DNA of 64,000 nucleotides from Faecalibacterium prausnitzii (lineage in GTDB: Bacteria; Bacillota; Clostridia; Oscillospirales; Ruminococcaceae). This document shows positions 16,272 to 23,768 of the stretch, piece by piece; positions within the stretch are counted from its first letter, which is position 1, and each line of letters starts with the position of its first letter. The stretch is from the NCBI RefSeq assembly GCF_019967995.1, contig NZ_CP065377.1:248001-312000 (forward strand). Reading direction: 5' to 3'. The notes under the pieces are model-generated. The model worked only from the letters and a program-made list of their open reading frames with translations. It did no database searches and was not told where the DNA came from. Position numbers and translations under genes: made by a program.

Positions 16272-17333
16272 TCAGTCCTCCAGTATCTTGTCCAGCGCGG
16301 CCAGCAGCGCCTGCATCTGGGCCGGTGTGCCGATGGTGATGCGCAGCCAGCTGTGGATGCGCGGTGTATCGAAATGCCGCACCAGTACACCGTTTTCCTT
16401 CAGTTTTCGGTACAGAGTGCCGCCGTCCTGCCGTGCCGTACGGACGAACAGGAAGTTCGACCGGCTGTCCAGCACCGTGAAGCCGCGCGCTTCCAGCTGC
16501 TGCCGGGTCCAGCTGCGCGTCTCGACGATGACGGCGCGGGTGCTGTCGAAGTAGGCGGTATCTTCCAGCGCGGCCTGCCCGGCTTTCAGGGTCAGGCGGT
16601 TGATGTTGTAGGGGTTCAGGCTGAACTTGACCCGGTTCAGGTCGGCGATGAGCTTCGCGTTGCCCATGGCCAGACCCAGCCGGGCACCGGCCAGCTGGCG
16701 GGACTTCGAGAAGGTCTGCACCACCAGCAGGTTCTCGTACCGGTCGATGAGGGGCACACAACTCTCCCCGCCAAAGTCCACATACGCTTCGTCCACGATG
16801 ACCACATGGTCGGGGTTGGCCTTCAGAATGCCCTCGATGGCGCTGCGGGGCAGGGCCAGACCGGTGGGGGCGTTTGGGTTGGCCAGCACGATGGTGGTGT
16901 TCAGGCCGTAATAATCGGTGGGGTCCAGCGTGAAGTCCTCCCGCAGCGGGATGATCCGGCTGGGGATGTGCATCAGCCCGCACCAGACGCCGTAGCAGCC
17001 GTAGGTGATGTCCGCATAGGCCAGCGGGTGCTCCTCGTCGCAGAAGGCCCGCAGCGCGAAGAACAGGTTCTCATCGCTGCCGTTGCCGGACATGATCTGA
17101 TCCGGCTGCAGCCCGAAGTGCTTTGCCGCCGCATTCAGCAGCTCGGCACAGGCCGGGTCGGAGTAGAGCCGCAGCTTTTCCACCTCGGCACGGCTCACGG
17201 CCTCCAGCACCGCCGGGGAGGGCGGATAGGGGCTTTCGTTGGTGTTCAGCTTGATGTACTGCTGATCCTGCGGCTGCTCGCCGGGGGTGTAGGGGGTCAC
17301 CGTATCCAGCCTCGGTGAAAGGAATCTACTCAT
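16272..17333 (-). CDS. hisC: Histidinol-phosphate aminotransferase
   Basis: A 353-residue class I/II PLP aminotransferase. Visible elements: NTNESPYPP at the N-terminus, GNGSDENL, the cofactor aspartate in IVDEAYVDF, the PLP lysine in TFSKSRQLAGARLG, and the phosphate-binding arginine near the C-terminus in SWLRITIG. AAGGAG precedes the ATG. It follows hisD across the second palindromic repeat. Confidence 0.96.
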   Translation of the reverse strand: MSRFLSPRLDTVTPYTPGEQPQDQQYIKLNTNESPYPPSPAVLEAVSRAEVEKLRLYSDPACAELLNAAAKHFGLQPDQIMSGNGSDENLFFALRAFCDEEHPLAYADITYGCYGVWCGLMHIPSRIIPLREDFTLDPTDYYGLNTTIVLANPNAPTGLALPRSAIEGILKANPDHVVIVDEAYVDFGGESCVPLIDRYENLLVVQTFSKSRQLAGARLGLAMGNAKLIADLNRVKFSLNPYNINRLTLKAGQAALEDTAYFDSTRAVIVETRSWTRQQLEARGFTVLDSRSNFLFVRTARQDGGTLYRKLKENGVLVRHFDTPRIHSWLRITIGTPAQMQALLAALDKILED

Positions 17334-17361
17334 ACGCTTTATCTCCTTGTCAGCGTCCTCA

Positions 17362-17459
17362 CCCTCTCAGGCCGCTTCGCGTCCAGCTCTCCCAAAGGGA
17401 GAGCTTTTCAACCTCCCACTTTGGGGGAGGTGGCATTGCGAAGCAATGACGGAGAGGGG
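17362..17459. repeat. Dispersed palindromic repeat, copy 2 (hisC-hisD)
   Basis: Same architecture as the copy at 14966: CCCTCTCAGG at one end, GACGGAGAGGG at the other, with CTTTTCAACCTCCCACTT in the middle. Sequence is highly similar with a few compensatory changes in the stems (for example ATTGC/GCAAT replacing ATCGC/GCGAT). Confidence 0.85.
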
Positions 17460-17474
17460 AAAACGCCTTCCCAT

Positions 17475-18749
17475 TTATTCGTACCGGATCGTCACGCTTC
17501 TGGCGTGGGCGTGCAGGCCCTCGCGCTCGGCAAAATCGGCGATGCGGGGGGCCACCGCCTCCAGCGCATCGCGGGTGTAATAGAGGAAGCTGGACTTCTT
17601 GACGAAGTCGTCCACGCCCAGCGGGCTGGAAAAGCGGGCCGTGCCGCTGGTGGGCAGGGTGTGGTTCGGGCCAGCGAAGTAATCGCCCAGTGCCTCCGGG
17701 ACGTTCCGGCCCAGGAAGATGCTTCCCGCATTCTTGATCTCGTTCAGCACGCCGAAGGGGTCTTCCACGCAGACTTCCAGATGTTCCGGCGCGATGATGT
17801 TGCAGGCCTCAATGGCCTTGTGCAGGTCGGTGCAGACGATGATCTTGCCGTTGTCGTCCACGCTGGCGCGGGCGATGGCGGCACGGGGCAGCTGGGGGAT
17901 CTGGACTTCCAGTTCTGCCTGCACGGCTTTGGCCAGCGCTTCGCTGTCGGTCACGAGGACGGGGCTGGCCAGCTTGTCATGCTCGGCCTGGCTCAGCAGG
18001 TCTGCCGCCACCCAGGCCGGGTCACACCCGCCGTCTGCCAGCACCAGGATCTCGCTGGGGCCGGCGATCATGTCGATGCCCACCTTGCCGAAGACCTTCC
18101 GCTTGGCCGTGGCCACGTAGATATTGCCGGGGCCAACGATCTTATCCACGGCCGGGATGCTCTCGGTGCCGTAGGCCAGCGCTGCCACCGCCTGTGCGCC
18201 GCCGGTCTTGAAGATCTTCGTCACGCCCGCCGTAGCGGCAGCGGCCAGGATGACCGGATTCACCCTGCCGTCCTTTCCGGCGGGGGTGGTCATAACGATC
18301 TCCGACACCCCGGCAACCTTAGCCGGAATGACATCCATCAGCACCGTAGAGGGGTAAGCCGCCGTACCGCCGGGCACATAGACGCCCGCCTTTTCGATGG
18401 GGGTGTATTTCTGGCCCAGCACCACGCCGGGCTTGTCGTTCATCACAAAATTCTTGTGCACCTGCTGGCGGTGGAAGGCCTCGATGTTGGCAGCGGCCTC
18501 CTTCAGCGTTTCCAGGAAATAGGGGTCCATGTTCGCGAAGGCCTCGTCGATCTCCGCCTGGGTCACCTGCAATTCTTCGATGGACGCGCCATCGAATTTC
18601 AGGGCGTATTCCTTCAGGGCCGCATCGCCGCGGGCGCGGACGTCGGCAAGGATGCCGTCCACGACATCCTCCACATTCTTTTCGGCGCGGATGTCCCGGT
18701 TCAGAATCTCTTCCGGTCTCAGTTCGTCAAATTGGTACAGCTTGATCAT
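17475..18749 (-). CDS. hisD: Histidinol dehydrogenase
   Basis: A 424-residue zinc enzyme for the last two oxidations of L-histidinol to L-histidine with NAD+. Family elements: VPGGTAAYPSTVLM, the GPGNIYVATAK stretch, IDMIAGPSEILVLAD, LLSQAEHDKLASP with the catalytic Glu-His, and LPTSGTARFSSPLGVDDFVK. Start overlaps the end of the hisZ-hisG fusion by 4 bases (ATGA). Confidence 0.97.
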   Translation of the reverse strand: MIKLYQFDELRPEEILNRDIRAEKNVEDVVDGILADVRARGDAALKEYALKFDGASIEELQVTQAEIDEAFANMDPYFLETLKEAAANIEAFHRQQVHKNFVMNDKPGVVLGQKYTPIEKAGVYVPGGTAAYPSTVLMDVIPAKVAGVSEIVMTTPAGKDGRVNPVILAAAATAGVTKIFKTGGAQAVAALAYGTESIPAVDKIVGPGNIYVATAKRKVFGKVGIDMIAGPSEILVLADGGCDPAWVAADLLSQAEHDKLASPVLVTDSEALAKAVQAELEVQIPQLPRAAIARASVDDNGKIIVCTDLHKAIEACNIIAPEHLEVCVEDPFGVLNEIKNAGSIFLGRNVPEALGDYFAGPNHTLPTSGTARFSSPLGVDDFVKKSSFLYYTRDALEAVAPRIADFAEREGLHAHARSVTIRYE

Positions 18750-20338
18750 TTTGCAGCCTCCTGTAAGGTCTCCCGCAGTTGTTCGAGCATTCGGTCCACT
18801 TCCCGGTGTTTGAACTGGTAGCTGGCCTTGTTGGCGATGAACCGGGCCGAGATGGGCAGAAATTCGGTCACGACCTTCAGGCCGTTCTCCCGCAGGGTCG
18901 TGCCCGTCTCCACGATGTCCACGATGACATCCGAAAGGCCCAGAATGGGGGCCAGCTCAATGGAACCGTTCAGCTTGATGATATCAATGTCCCGCCCGAT
19001 GGACGCATAGTAGTTCTTGGCGATGTTCACGAATTTGGTAGCGACCCGCACCGGGCGGCTGGGGTCGTCCTGATAGTCGTTCGGCGCTGCTACGCACATC
19101 CGGCATCTGCCGAGGCCGGTGTCCAGCAGCTCATACACATCGGCGGAGGCTTCGGTGAGGATGTCCTTCCCCACGATGCCCACATCCGCCGCGCCGTGCT
19201 CGACGTAGATGGCCACATCGCTGGGCTTGACGAGGAAATACCGGATGCCCGCTTCGGGGTTCTCGACCACCAGCTTCCGGGTAGCATTGTAGTCCTCGGC
19301 GCAGCCGTAGCCGATGCGGGCCAGCAGGCCATAGACCTTATCGCCCAGACGGCCTTTCGGCAGAGCCACATTCAGCATCACCCGGTCGGTCTTCTGCTGC
19401 TGGACCGGCGGCAGCGGGGCGCTCAGGCGGTCCAGCTCATCCAGATAGACCGCAAACCCGATGGCGTCCGCGCCGGGGGTGAATTTCTGCATCAGCAGGT
19501 CGTAGCGTCCGCCCTTGAGCAGCGGGCGGGGCAGGCCCTGCAAATAACCCTGAAAGACCAGCCCGTTGTAATACTCCATCTCGCCCGCCAGCGAGAGGTC
19601 CAGCCGAACGCTCCCGCCCCCGGCGCTCAGAGAGCGTGTCAGCGCCCGCAGCTCGGCGGCAGCGGCCCGCATCCGGTCGTTTTTGCAGAAGGCCTCGGCG
19701 CGGGCCAGCGTCTCTTCGCAGCCGCCGCAGAGGGTCAGCAGCGCACACAGCGTATCGGCCCCAGCATCGTCCAGCCCGGCAGCCTTTGCGGCGGCCCGCA
19801 GCTCGTGGGCGTTCTTCTCGCGCAGCAGGTCCAGCAGGGCGGGGCGGGCCGTTTCGGGCACTGCCAGCGCATCCAGCAGACCGAACAGATACCCCATGTG
19901 GCTCAGCTCCAGCACCCAGGCCGCGCCCAGATGTTCCAGCGATTTTGCCGCCAGCCCGACTGTCTGCTGCACCTGCGCTTCGCCCACGGCGCCCAGCATC
20001 TCCAGACCCATCTGCGCGATCTCCTTGAAGGTGTGGCTCTCCGCCGAGGGGCGGTAGACGTTCTCGTGGTAGTAATATTTCAGCGTCTCGCCGGGGGCGG
20101 GCTGGGCCGTCTTGGCAATGGAGAGGGTCACGTCCGGCTTGAGCGCCAGCAACCGTCCGTCCAGGTCGGTGAAGGTGATGACCTGTTCCGACGACAGAAA
20201 GCTCCGGTTCTCCTGATACAGACCATATTCCTCAAAGCGGCCCATGTGGTATTTGCGGCAGCCCGCCGCCTCATACAGTGCCCGCAGCGCAAAGGAGGCC
20301 CGCTCCTTCGGCTGCAGATCCGACAGATCAAATCCCAT
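18746..20338 (-). CDS. hisZG: HisZ-HisG fusion: ATP phosphoribosyltransferase, regulatory and catalytic subunits in one chain
   Basis: A 530-residue protein catalysing the first, feedback-controlled step of histidine synthesis. Residues 1 to about 308 are HisZ, a histidyl-tRNA synthetase paralogue (LKPDVTLSIAK, YYYHENVYR, MEYYNGLVFQGY, KGGRYDLL). After a short linker (APLPPVQQQ) residues from 320 are a short-form HisG: LNVALPKGRLGDKV, ADVGIVGKD, RVATKFVN and the PRPP site VDIVETGTTL. In other bacteria with short HisG the two are separate genes forming a hetero-octamer. First gene of the operon. There is no stop codon between the domains. Confidence 0.93.
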   Translation of the reverse strand: MGFDLSDLQPKERASFALRALYEAAGCRKYHMGRFEEYGLYQENRSFLSSEQVITFTDLDGRLLALKPDVTLSIAKTAQPAPGETLKYYYHENVYRPSAESHTFKEIAQMGLEMLGAVGEAQVQQTVGLAAKSLEHLGAAWVLELSHMGYLFGLLDALAVPETARPALLDLLREKNAHELRAAAKAAGLDDAGADTLCALLTLCGGCEETLARAEAFCKNDRMRAAAAELRALTRSLSAGGGSVRLDLSLAGEMEYYNGLVFQGYLQGLPRPLLKGGRYDLLMQKFTPGADAIGFAVYLDELDRLSAPLPPVQQQKTDRVMLNVALPKGRLGDKVYGLLARIGYGCAEDYNATRKLVVENPEAGIRYFLVKPSDVAIYVEHGAADVGIVGKDILTEASADVYELLDTGLGRCRMCVAAPNDYQDDPSRPVRVATKFVNIAKNYYASIGRDIDIIKLNGSIELAPILGLSDVIVDIVETGTTLRENGLKVVTEFLPISARFIANKASYQFKHREVDRMLEQLRETLQEAAK

Positions 20339-20422
20339 GCTGGTTTCCCTTTCCTCTTTCCCGCCCTGTGTGCGGCACCGTCCGCGCCATTTGCTCTGCG
20401 AAATCGTTCTTGAATTTATTTT

Positions 20423-20440
20423 ACTTTATCTTGATAAAGT
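20423..20440. promoter_or_regulatory. Palindromic operator candidate in the his promoter
   Basis: ACTTTATC-TT-GATAAAGT, perfect 8-bp arms, covering the -10 box of the his operon. Position suggests repressor control. The regulator is not encoded nearby and is unidentified. No T-box leader was found. Confidence 0.6.
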
Positions 20441-20461
20441 TGTAAAGTACGAAAGTATCAA
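20433..20461 (-). promoter_or_regulatory. Promoter of the his operon
   Basis: Minus strand TTGATA (20456-20461), 17 bases, TTTATC (20433-20438), leaving a leader of about 90 bases. The rest of 20339-20640 holds only this promoter and the thioredoxin terminator. Confidence 0.55.
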
Positions 20462-20582
20462 ACTTTTCTCTTTTATCTTACCGTTTTTCTGTGCGTTTGT
20501 ACAGAAACGCGAAATTGTTTCATCGTACCGGCAAATCAGATGATGCGTTCCGCAAACGCACCGCTCCCCAAAGCGCAAAAAT

Positions 20583-20615
20583 GCCCCGCCGGGCGCAGGA
20601 TGCGCACAGCGGGGC
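20583..20615 (-). terminator. Terminator of the thioredoxin gene
   Basis: GCCCCGC pairs with GCGGGGC; on the minus strand it is followed by ATTTTTG. Confidence 0.75.
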
Positions 20616-20639
20616 AAAACGCGATTCTTCGGGGGCGGC

Positions 20640-20951
20640 TCAGCGATCCAGCAGGGCCAGCACACCGCTCTTCGGGCGGGCACCGACCGCCTGATTGACG
20701 AGCCGACCGTTCTGGAAGACCAGCAGCGTGGGGATGCTCATGACGCCGAACTGGGCGGCGAGGTCCGGCTGCTCGTCCACATTGACCTTGCCCACCTTGA
20801 CGTCGCTGCGCTCCTCGGCCACCTCGTCCACGATGGGCGAGAGCATCCGGCAGGGGCCGCACCAGCTGGCCCAGAAGTCCAGCAGCACCGGCTTTTCGCT
20901 GTGCAGTACCTCGGCGTCAAAATTTTCGGTCGTGATCGTAATGGGTTCCAT
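20640..20951 (-). CDS. trxA: Thioredoxin
   Basis: A 103-residue thioredoxin. The redox site WCGPC is at residues 30-34 (DFWASWCGPCRM), the cis-proline is in MSIPTLLVF, and the final helix is present. It reduces protein disulfides in the cytosol together with thioredoxin reductase, not encoded here. Start at 20951 has GCAGGAGG upstream; the longer reading to 21080 has no family similarity. A TATACT box at 20994-20999 (minus strand) may be its -10 element. Confidence 0.95.
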   Translation of the reverse strand: MEPITITTENFDAEVLHSEKPVLLDFWASWCGPCRMLSPIVDEVAEERSDVKVGKVNVDEQPDLAAQFGVMSIPTLLVFQNGRLVNQAVGARPKSGVLALLDR

Positions 20952-21032
20952 ATCTTCTACCTCCTGCGGGTGTGTTTGTTGTTCGATGATCTTAGTATAC
21001 CCCAAATGCCGCCCCGCTTCCGTAACCGGGTC

Positions 21033-21061
21033 ACAAAACACCACAAAAAGCGGCGGCCCGC
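21033..21061. repeat. 29-bp direct repeat, copy 1, left of the toxin cassette
   Basis: A 29-bp segment ending CACAAAAAGCGGCGGCCCGC that recurs at 21501-21529 with 27 of 29 identical bases, the two copies flanking the toxin/antisense locus. Confidence 0.8.
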
Positions 21062-21086
21062 ACTTACGGAACAGCCACACAAAATC

Positions 21087-21115
21087 TTGACAATCCGTCC
21101 AAAACCGGATATACT
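21087..21115 (+). promoter_or_regulatory. Strong promoter of the antisense RNA
   Basis: TTGACA (21087-21092), 17 bases, TATACT (21110-21115). No ORF follows in this direction. Confidence 0.8.
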
Positions 21116-21121
21116 ACAAAT

Positions 21122-21218
21122 AAGGAAGGCGCTGGCCCAACAAACGGCTAGCTCCTTACCGGCATATCGTCAAAAGAATGACCGTCGGCTTGGGCAAGCG
21201 TGGGCGGTCATTTCTTTT
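21122..21218 (+). ncRNA. Probable antitoxin antisense RNA of a type I toxin-antitoxin locus
   Basis: Starting about 7 bases after the TATACT box, a transcript of about 95 nt would end in the hairpin AAAAGAATGACCG ... CGGTCATTTCTTTT. It carries no start codon with a ribosome site. It converges on the small toxin-like ORF and overlaps its stop codon and 3' UTR, the arrangement known for txpA/ratA-type systems, where the RNA pairs with the 3' end of the toxin mRNA. Expression is inferred from promoter and terminator only. Confidence 0.65.
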
Positions 21219-21345
21219 GTCCAATTTTGGTCTGAAACTCTTTGAGGCGAAGCACGATATCGATCGTGTCGTAGATAACTGTGACGATCAATCCCAGGAA
21301 ACTGATGATGAGCGCCAACAGTGCAAGAACCTCAGTCAATGTCAT
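21208..21345 (-). CDS. Hol-Tox-like small membrane peptide (type I toxin candidate)
   Basis: A 45-residue peptide, MTLTEVLALLALIIS then FLGLIVTVIYDTIDIVLRL and a charged tail ending KIGQKK. One transmembrane helix with acidic N-flank and basic C-tail is the pattern of the putative holin-like toxins found across Firmicutes. The ribosome site AAGGGGGGA lies 7 bases upstream. The mRNA would have a 5' leader of about 130 bases with stems and two copies of TACCGGAAG, typical of translationally delayed type I toxins. A convergent RNA overlaps its end. It is too short for standard ORF filters. Toxicity is inferred. Confidence 0.75.
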   Translation of the reverse strand: MTLTEVLALLALIISFLGLIVTVIYDTIDIVLRLKEFQTKIGQKK

Positions 21346-21482
21346 TTGACATCCCCCCTTTCAGCCACAAGGCCTCCGGGGGACAAAAACTACAAAAGTC
21401 GCCCTCCCGGCGCCTTGCTGATAACAAGACCTTCCGGTAGGGAGTTGCCGCCTGCGTTCTGGACACAGCGTCTTCCGGTATT

Positions 21483-21511
21483 AGAATAGCACACTTTTCT
21501 CCAAAACACAA
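21483..21511 (-). promoter_or_regulatory. Promoter of the toxin-like peptide
   Basis: Minus strand TTGTGT (21506-21511), 17 bases, TATTCT (21483-21488) with an extended TG. The leader 21346-21475 contains the repeats but no ORF. Confidence 0.5.
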
Positions 21512-21529
21512 CAAAAAGCGGCGGCCCGC
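21501..21529. repeat. 29-bp direct repeat, copy 2, right of the toxin cassette
   Basis: Second copy of the segment at 21033; here it forms one arm of the terminator of the double-glycine peptide genes. Confidence 0.8.
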
Positions 21530-21557
21530 CCCAGTTGGGGAGAGCCGCCGCTTTTCA
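21514..21557 (-). terminator. Terminator of the double-glycine peptide operon
   Basis: AAAAGCGGCGG pairs with CCGCCGCTTTTT, with a further CCCCAACTGGGG stem in the loop; T run on the minus strand. Confidence 0.85.
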
Positions 21558-21597
21558 TTGTTCTTTGGAGTACTCCGGGCTGTCTGGCCTCAATGTT

Positions 21598-21936
21598 TTA
21601 GGCAGTGATGATGACCAGAGCGGTGATGGGCCACAGGCCGACAGCAGCCGTGCCAGCGCAGATGCCCTTGAATGCGCTGATCAGATCCTTCTGCAGGTAG
21701 TTCACATAGGTGTTCATGCCGCCCTCCAGCAGAGCTGCGGTATCCTGGCCCTTGTGCGCTGCGACATAGTTGCGGGTAGCGACCATGCCCTTGTAGTAGT
21801 TGTACAGGTTCCAGATGCTGAATGCAGTGCCAGCCAGAGCAGAAATAGCACCAATAGCGCTGCCGCCCTGCGTATAGGTCATTTCCTCTTCGTTCATGAC
21901 GTTGTAGTTCGCGGGCATCTTCATCTTGTTTTCCAT
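21598..21936 (-). CDS. Double-glycine leader peptide A (class II bacteriocin-like)
   Basis: A 112-residue precursor. The 25-residue leader ends EEEMTYTQGG and fits the consensus for C39-peptidase ABC exporters (acidic residue at -8, hydrophobic at -7, GG at -2/-1). The predicted 87-residue mature peptide is hydrophobic and Gly/Ala-rich at both ends (SAIGAISALAGTAFSIW; TAAVGLWPITALVIITA) with a polar centre. Start 21936 is set by AAGGAGTG 6 bases upstream and by alignment with peptide B. It follows peptide B by 108 bp, so they probably form a two-component unit. No exporter or immunity gene lies within the window. Function is inferred. Confidence 0.75.
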   Translation of the reverse strand: MENKMKMPANYNVMNEEEMTYTQGGSAIGAISALAGTAFSIWNLYNYYKGMVATRNYVAAHKGQDTAALLEGGMNTYVNYLQKDLISAFKGICAGTAAVGLWPITALVIITA

Positions 21937-21971
21937 AATAACACTCCTTTGAAAAAGCAATAATATCCCAA

Positions 21972-21992
21972 GCAGTGCATTCGCTGCACTGC
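21972..21992. promoter_or_regulatory. Hairpin between the two double-glycine peptide genes
   Basis: GCAGTGCA-TTCGC-TGCACTGC, a perfect 8-bp stem with a five-base loop and no T tract. It could stabilise or process the mRNA and set the ratio of the two peptides. Confidence 0.6.
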
Positions 21993-22044
21993 AGGTTTCC
22001 AAACAAATGCTAAGGGGTTCCAAGAGGCATCCGGGGCTGTCTGC

Positions 22045-22386
22045 TCAGATGAGCATCAGCACCACGCTGACCGGGGCCAGACCCACCACCGCAGCGGTGG
22101 AGACCACATCCCGCAGGAAGTTGGACGGGCTCTGGCTCATGTCCTCGCCGATATCATCCAGCGCACGGCCGATCACCGTGAAGACATTGCCCTTGCGGTT
22201 CTCCTTCTGGTTCAGCCAGCTGCGGGCCGTTCCGATGCCCCAGACATAGCTGGCACCCAGCACCACAGCTCCTACGACCGTTGCCGCCGTCGAGAGCGCA
22301 TCCAGATAGCTGCCGCCCTCAACATAAGTCATCTCATCTTCCGACACCACGGCGCAGTGTGCGGGCATCTTCAGTTCATTCTTCAT
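22045..22386 (-). CDS. Double-glycine leader peptide B (class II bacteriocin-like)
   Basis: A 113-residue precursor with a 25-residue leader of the same type as peptide A: both contain KMPA near the start and end EDEMTYVEGG / EEEMTYTQGG. The predicted 88-residue mature peptide begins SYLDALSTAATVVGAVVLGA, has a charged middle (NQKENRKGN) and ends TAAVVGLAPVSVVLMLI, matching the C-terminal pattern of peptide A. The start at 22386 is chosen by alignment with peptide A; GAGGG lies about 12 bases upstream, and a longer arginine-rich N-terminus from 22431 is possible but unlikely. First gene of the pair. Confidence 0.72.
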   Translation of the reverse strand: MKNELKMPAHCAVVSEDEMTYVEGGSYLDALSTAATVVGAVVLGASYVWGIGTARSWLNQKENRKGNVFTVIGRALDDIGEDMSQSPSNFLRDVVSTAAVVGLAPVSVVLMLI

Positions 22387-22590
22387 TCCTAATTTTCCCT
22401 CATTTCGACGGTTTCTGTTCCTCCGCCGCATCCAGCAACCCTGCTACATTCCTCACTCACTCTTTATACGCTCATTTTACTACGTCTGTCGATTTTCTGC
22501 AATAGATTCTGTGCAAAACTATGAAAAATCGGAAAGTCGCATGAAAACTTCGCAAAAAGTTTGTGAAAAAGGACTGCGTTTTTTCACGGC

Positions 22591-23754
22591 TCAGCCTGCC
22601 ACGCCCGCACGGTAGAGATACGGGTCGCTGGTAAAGCTGGAATAGCTGTACAACACCAGGATGGCGTCGTAGTCGTTGTCTGCGATGAGCTGGTCCAGAC
22701 CATAGTTGTAATTGCGGAAGTCCACCACGTCGATGGCCGCATAGTTCGTCGTCAGATACGGCACGAAGCTGTTGGCGTAGCTGTCCTTGATGACGAGGAT
22801 CTTGCCGGTGCCGTCGCCCTCCACCCGGCTCAGGCCGTTGTTGCCGTGGAGGAACATGGCATACTTGTCGTAAACGTCCAGCTTGCCCGTATCGTACAGG
22901 CCGGTCTGTGTGCCCTCGGTGGGCTGGCCCGGCGCAGTGACGTTCCAGATGGTGAGCCGGTTCTGCAGATCGTACCAGGTGATGGTGTCCGGCTCGGCAT
23001 TCCAGGTGCGCGCCTTGGAGTAGTGGGTGCCGTAGAAGTTTTCCGCCGTCTCCACAGGATGCGTACTGCGGTCAAAGGGCGTCAGGCCCTGCGCTTCGCA
23101 GAACTGCTCGTAGGCATAGTAAGCCCCCAGCGTCGTCCAGTGGTGGTCGGTGCGATAGTACAGATACTCGTCCTTGTGCGCCCGCAGCGCATCGGTGACG
23201 CGGAGAAACTGCACCGCCGGGAGCGCCGCCTTCGCTTCGTCGATCCGCCCTTCCTCGTCCATCTGGGGCGCAGCGAGGGGCAGGTCTTCCGGGTAGAGCA
23301 CGGAGGCCGACGGCACGAGCATGAAGCTCACCTTGCCGGGGTAACGCTCGCCCAGCGACTGCACCGCCGCCAGATTCTTGTTCCAGACCCGCTCTTCGGT
23401 GGGCAGAACGCGGTAGCGCCGGGCAAACATCCGGTGCTCCCGCCCCAGCAGGATGCCGCCGCTCTGGGTCTTCTGGAACAGGGTCGTCTCGGCCAGGCTC
23501 TGCAGGCTGATCCACTGGTCCCGCCCGAAGACCTGATCCTTCACATATTTGGTATAGTTCGTAAAATAGTTGTTCAGCCCATCCACCGACACGGCCGTCA
23601 GTTTGGGCCGCTGGGTGAGGGTGGTGTTTTCCAGCTCGCTGTAGGCGCGGTCCGGCGTCACCAGGTCCAGCACGAACAGCGCCGCGAAGAACAGGGTGAA
23701 GGCCGCCAGCACCGGGTACTGCTTCAGGGAGGAAACACGCTTTTTCGGATCCAT
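22591..23754 (-). CDS. DHHW-family protein (AlgJ/AlgX-like polysaccharide O-acetylation partner)
   Basis: A 387-residue protein with an N-terminal membrane anchor (VLAAFTLFFAALFVLDLV) and an extracytoplasmic SGNH-like domain. The family motif is YRTDHHWTTLGA, and VIKDSYANSFVPYL supplies the serine region. Such proteins take acyl groups delivered by an MBOAT transporter and place them on cell-surface polysaccharide. It lies 14 bp after the MBOAT gene in the same operon. Confidence 0.9.
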   Translation of the reverse strand: MDPKKRVSSLKQYPVLAAFTLFFAALFVLDLVTPDRAYSELENTTLTQRPKLTAVSVDGLNNYFTNYTKYVKDQVFGRDQWISLQSLAETTLFQKTQSGGILLGREHRMFARRYRVLPTEERVWNKNLAAVQSLGERYPGKVSFMLVPSASVLYPEDLPLAAPQMDEEGRIDEAKAALPAVQFLRVTDALRAHKDEYLYYRTDHHWTTLGAYYAYEQFCEAQGLTPFDRSTHPVETAENFYGTHYSKARTWNAEPDTITWYDLQNRLTIWNVTAPGQPTEGTQTGLYDTGKLDVYDKYAMFLHGNNGLSRVEGDGTGKILVIKDSYANSFVPYLTTNYAAIDVVDFRNYNYGLDQLIADNDYDAILVLYSYSSFTSDPYLYRAGVAG

Positions 23755-23768
23755 GCTTTACGTCCTCC

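Noticed and set aside
20339..20560. His-responsive T-box or attenuator before the his operon
   Set aside because: No T-box core sequence, no run of His codons and no terminator in the leader; a palindrome on the -10 box is the only regulatory signal seen.
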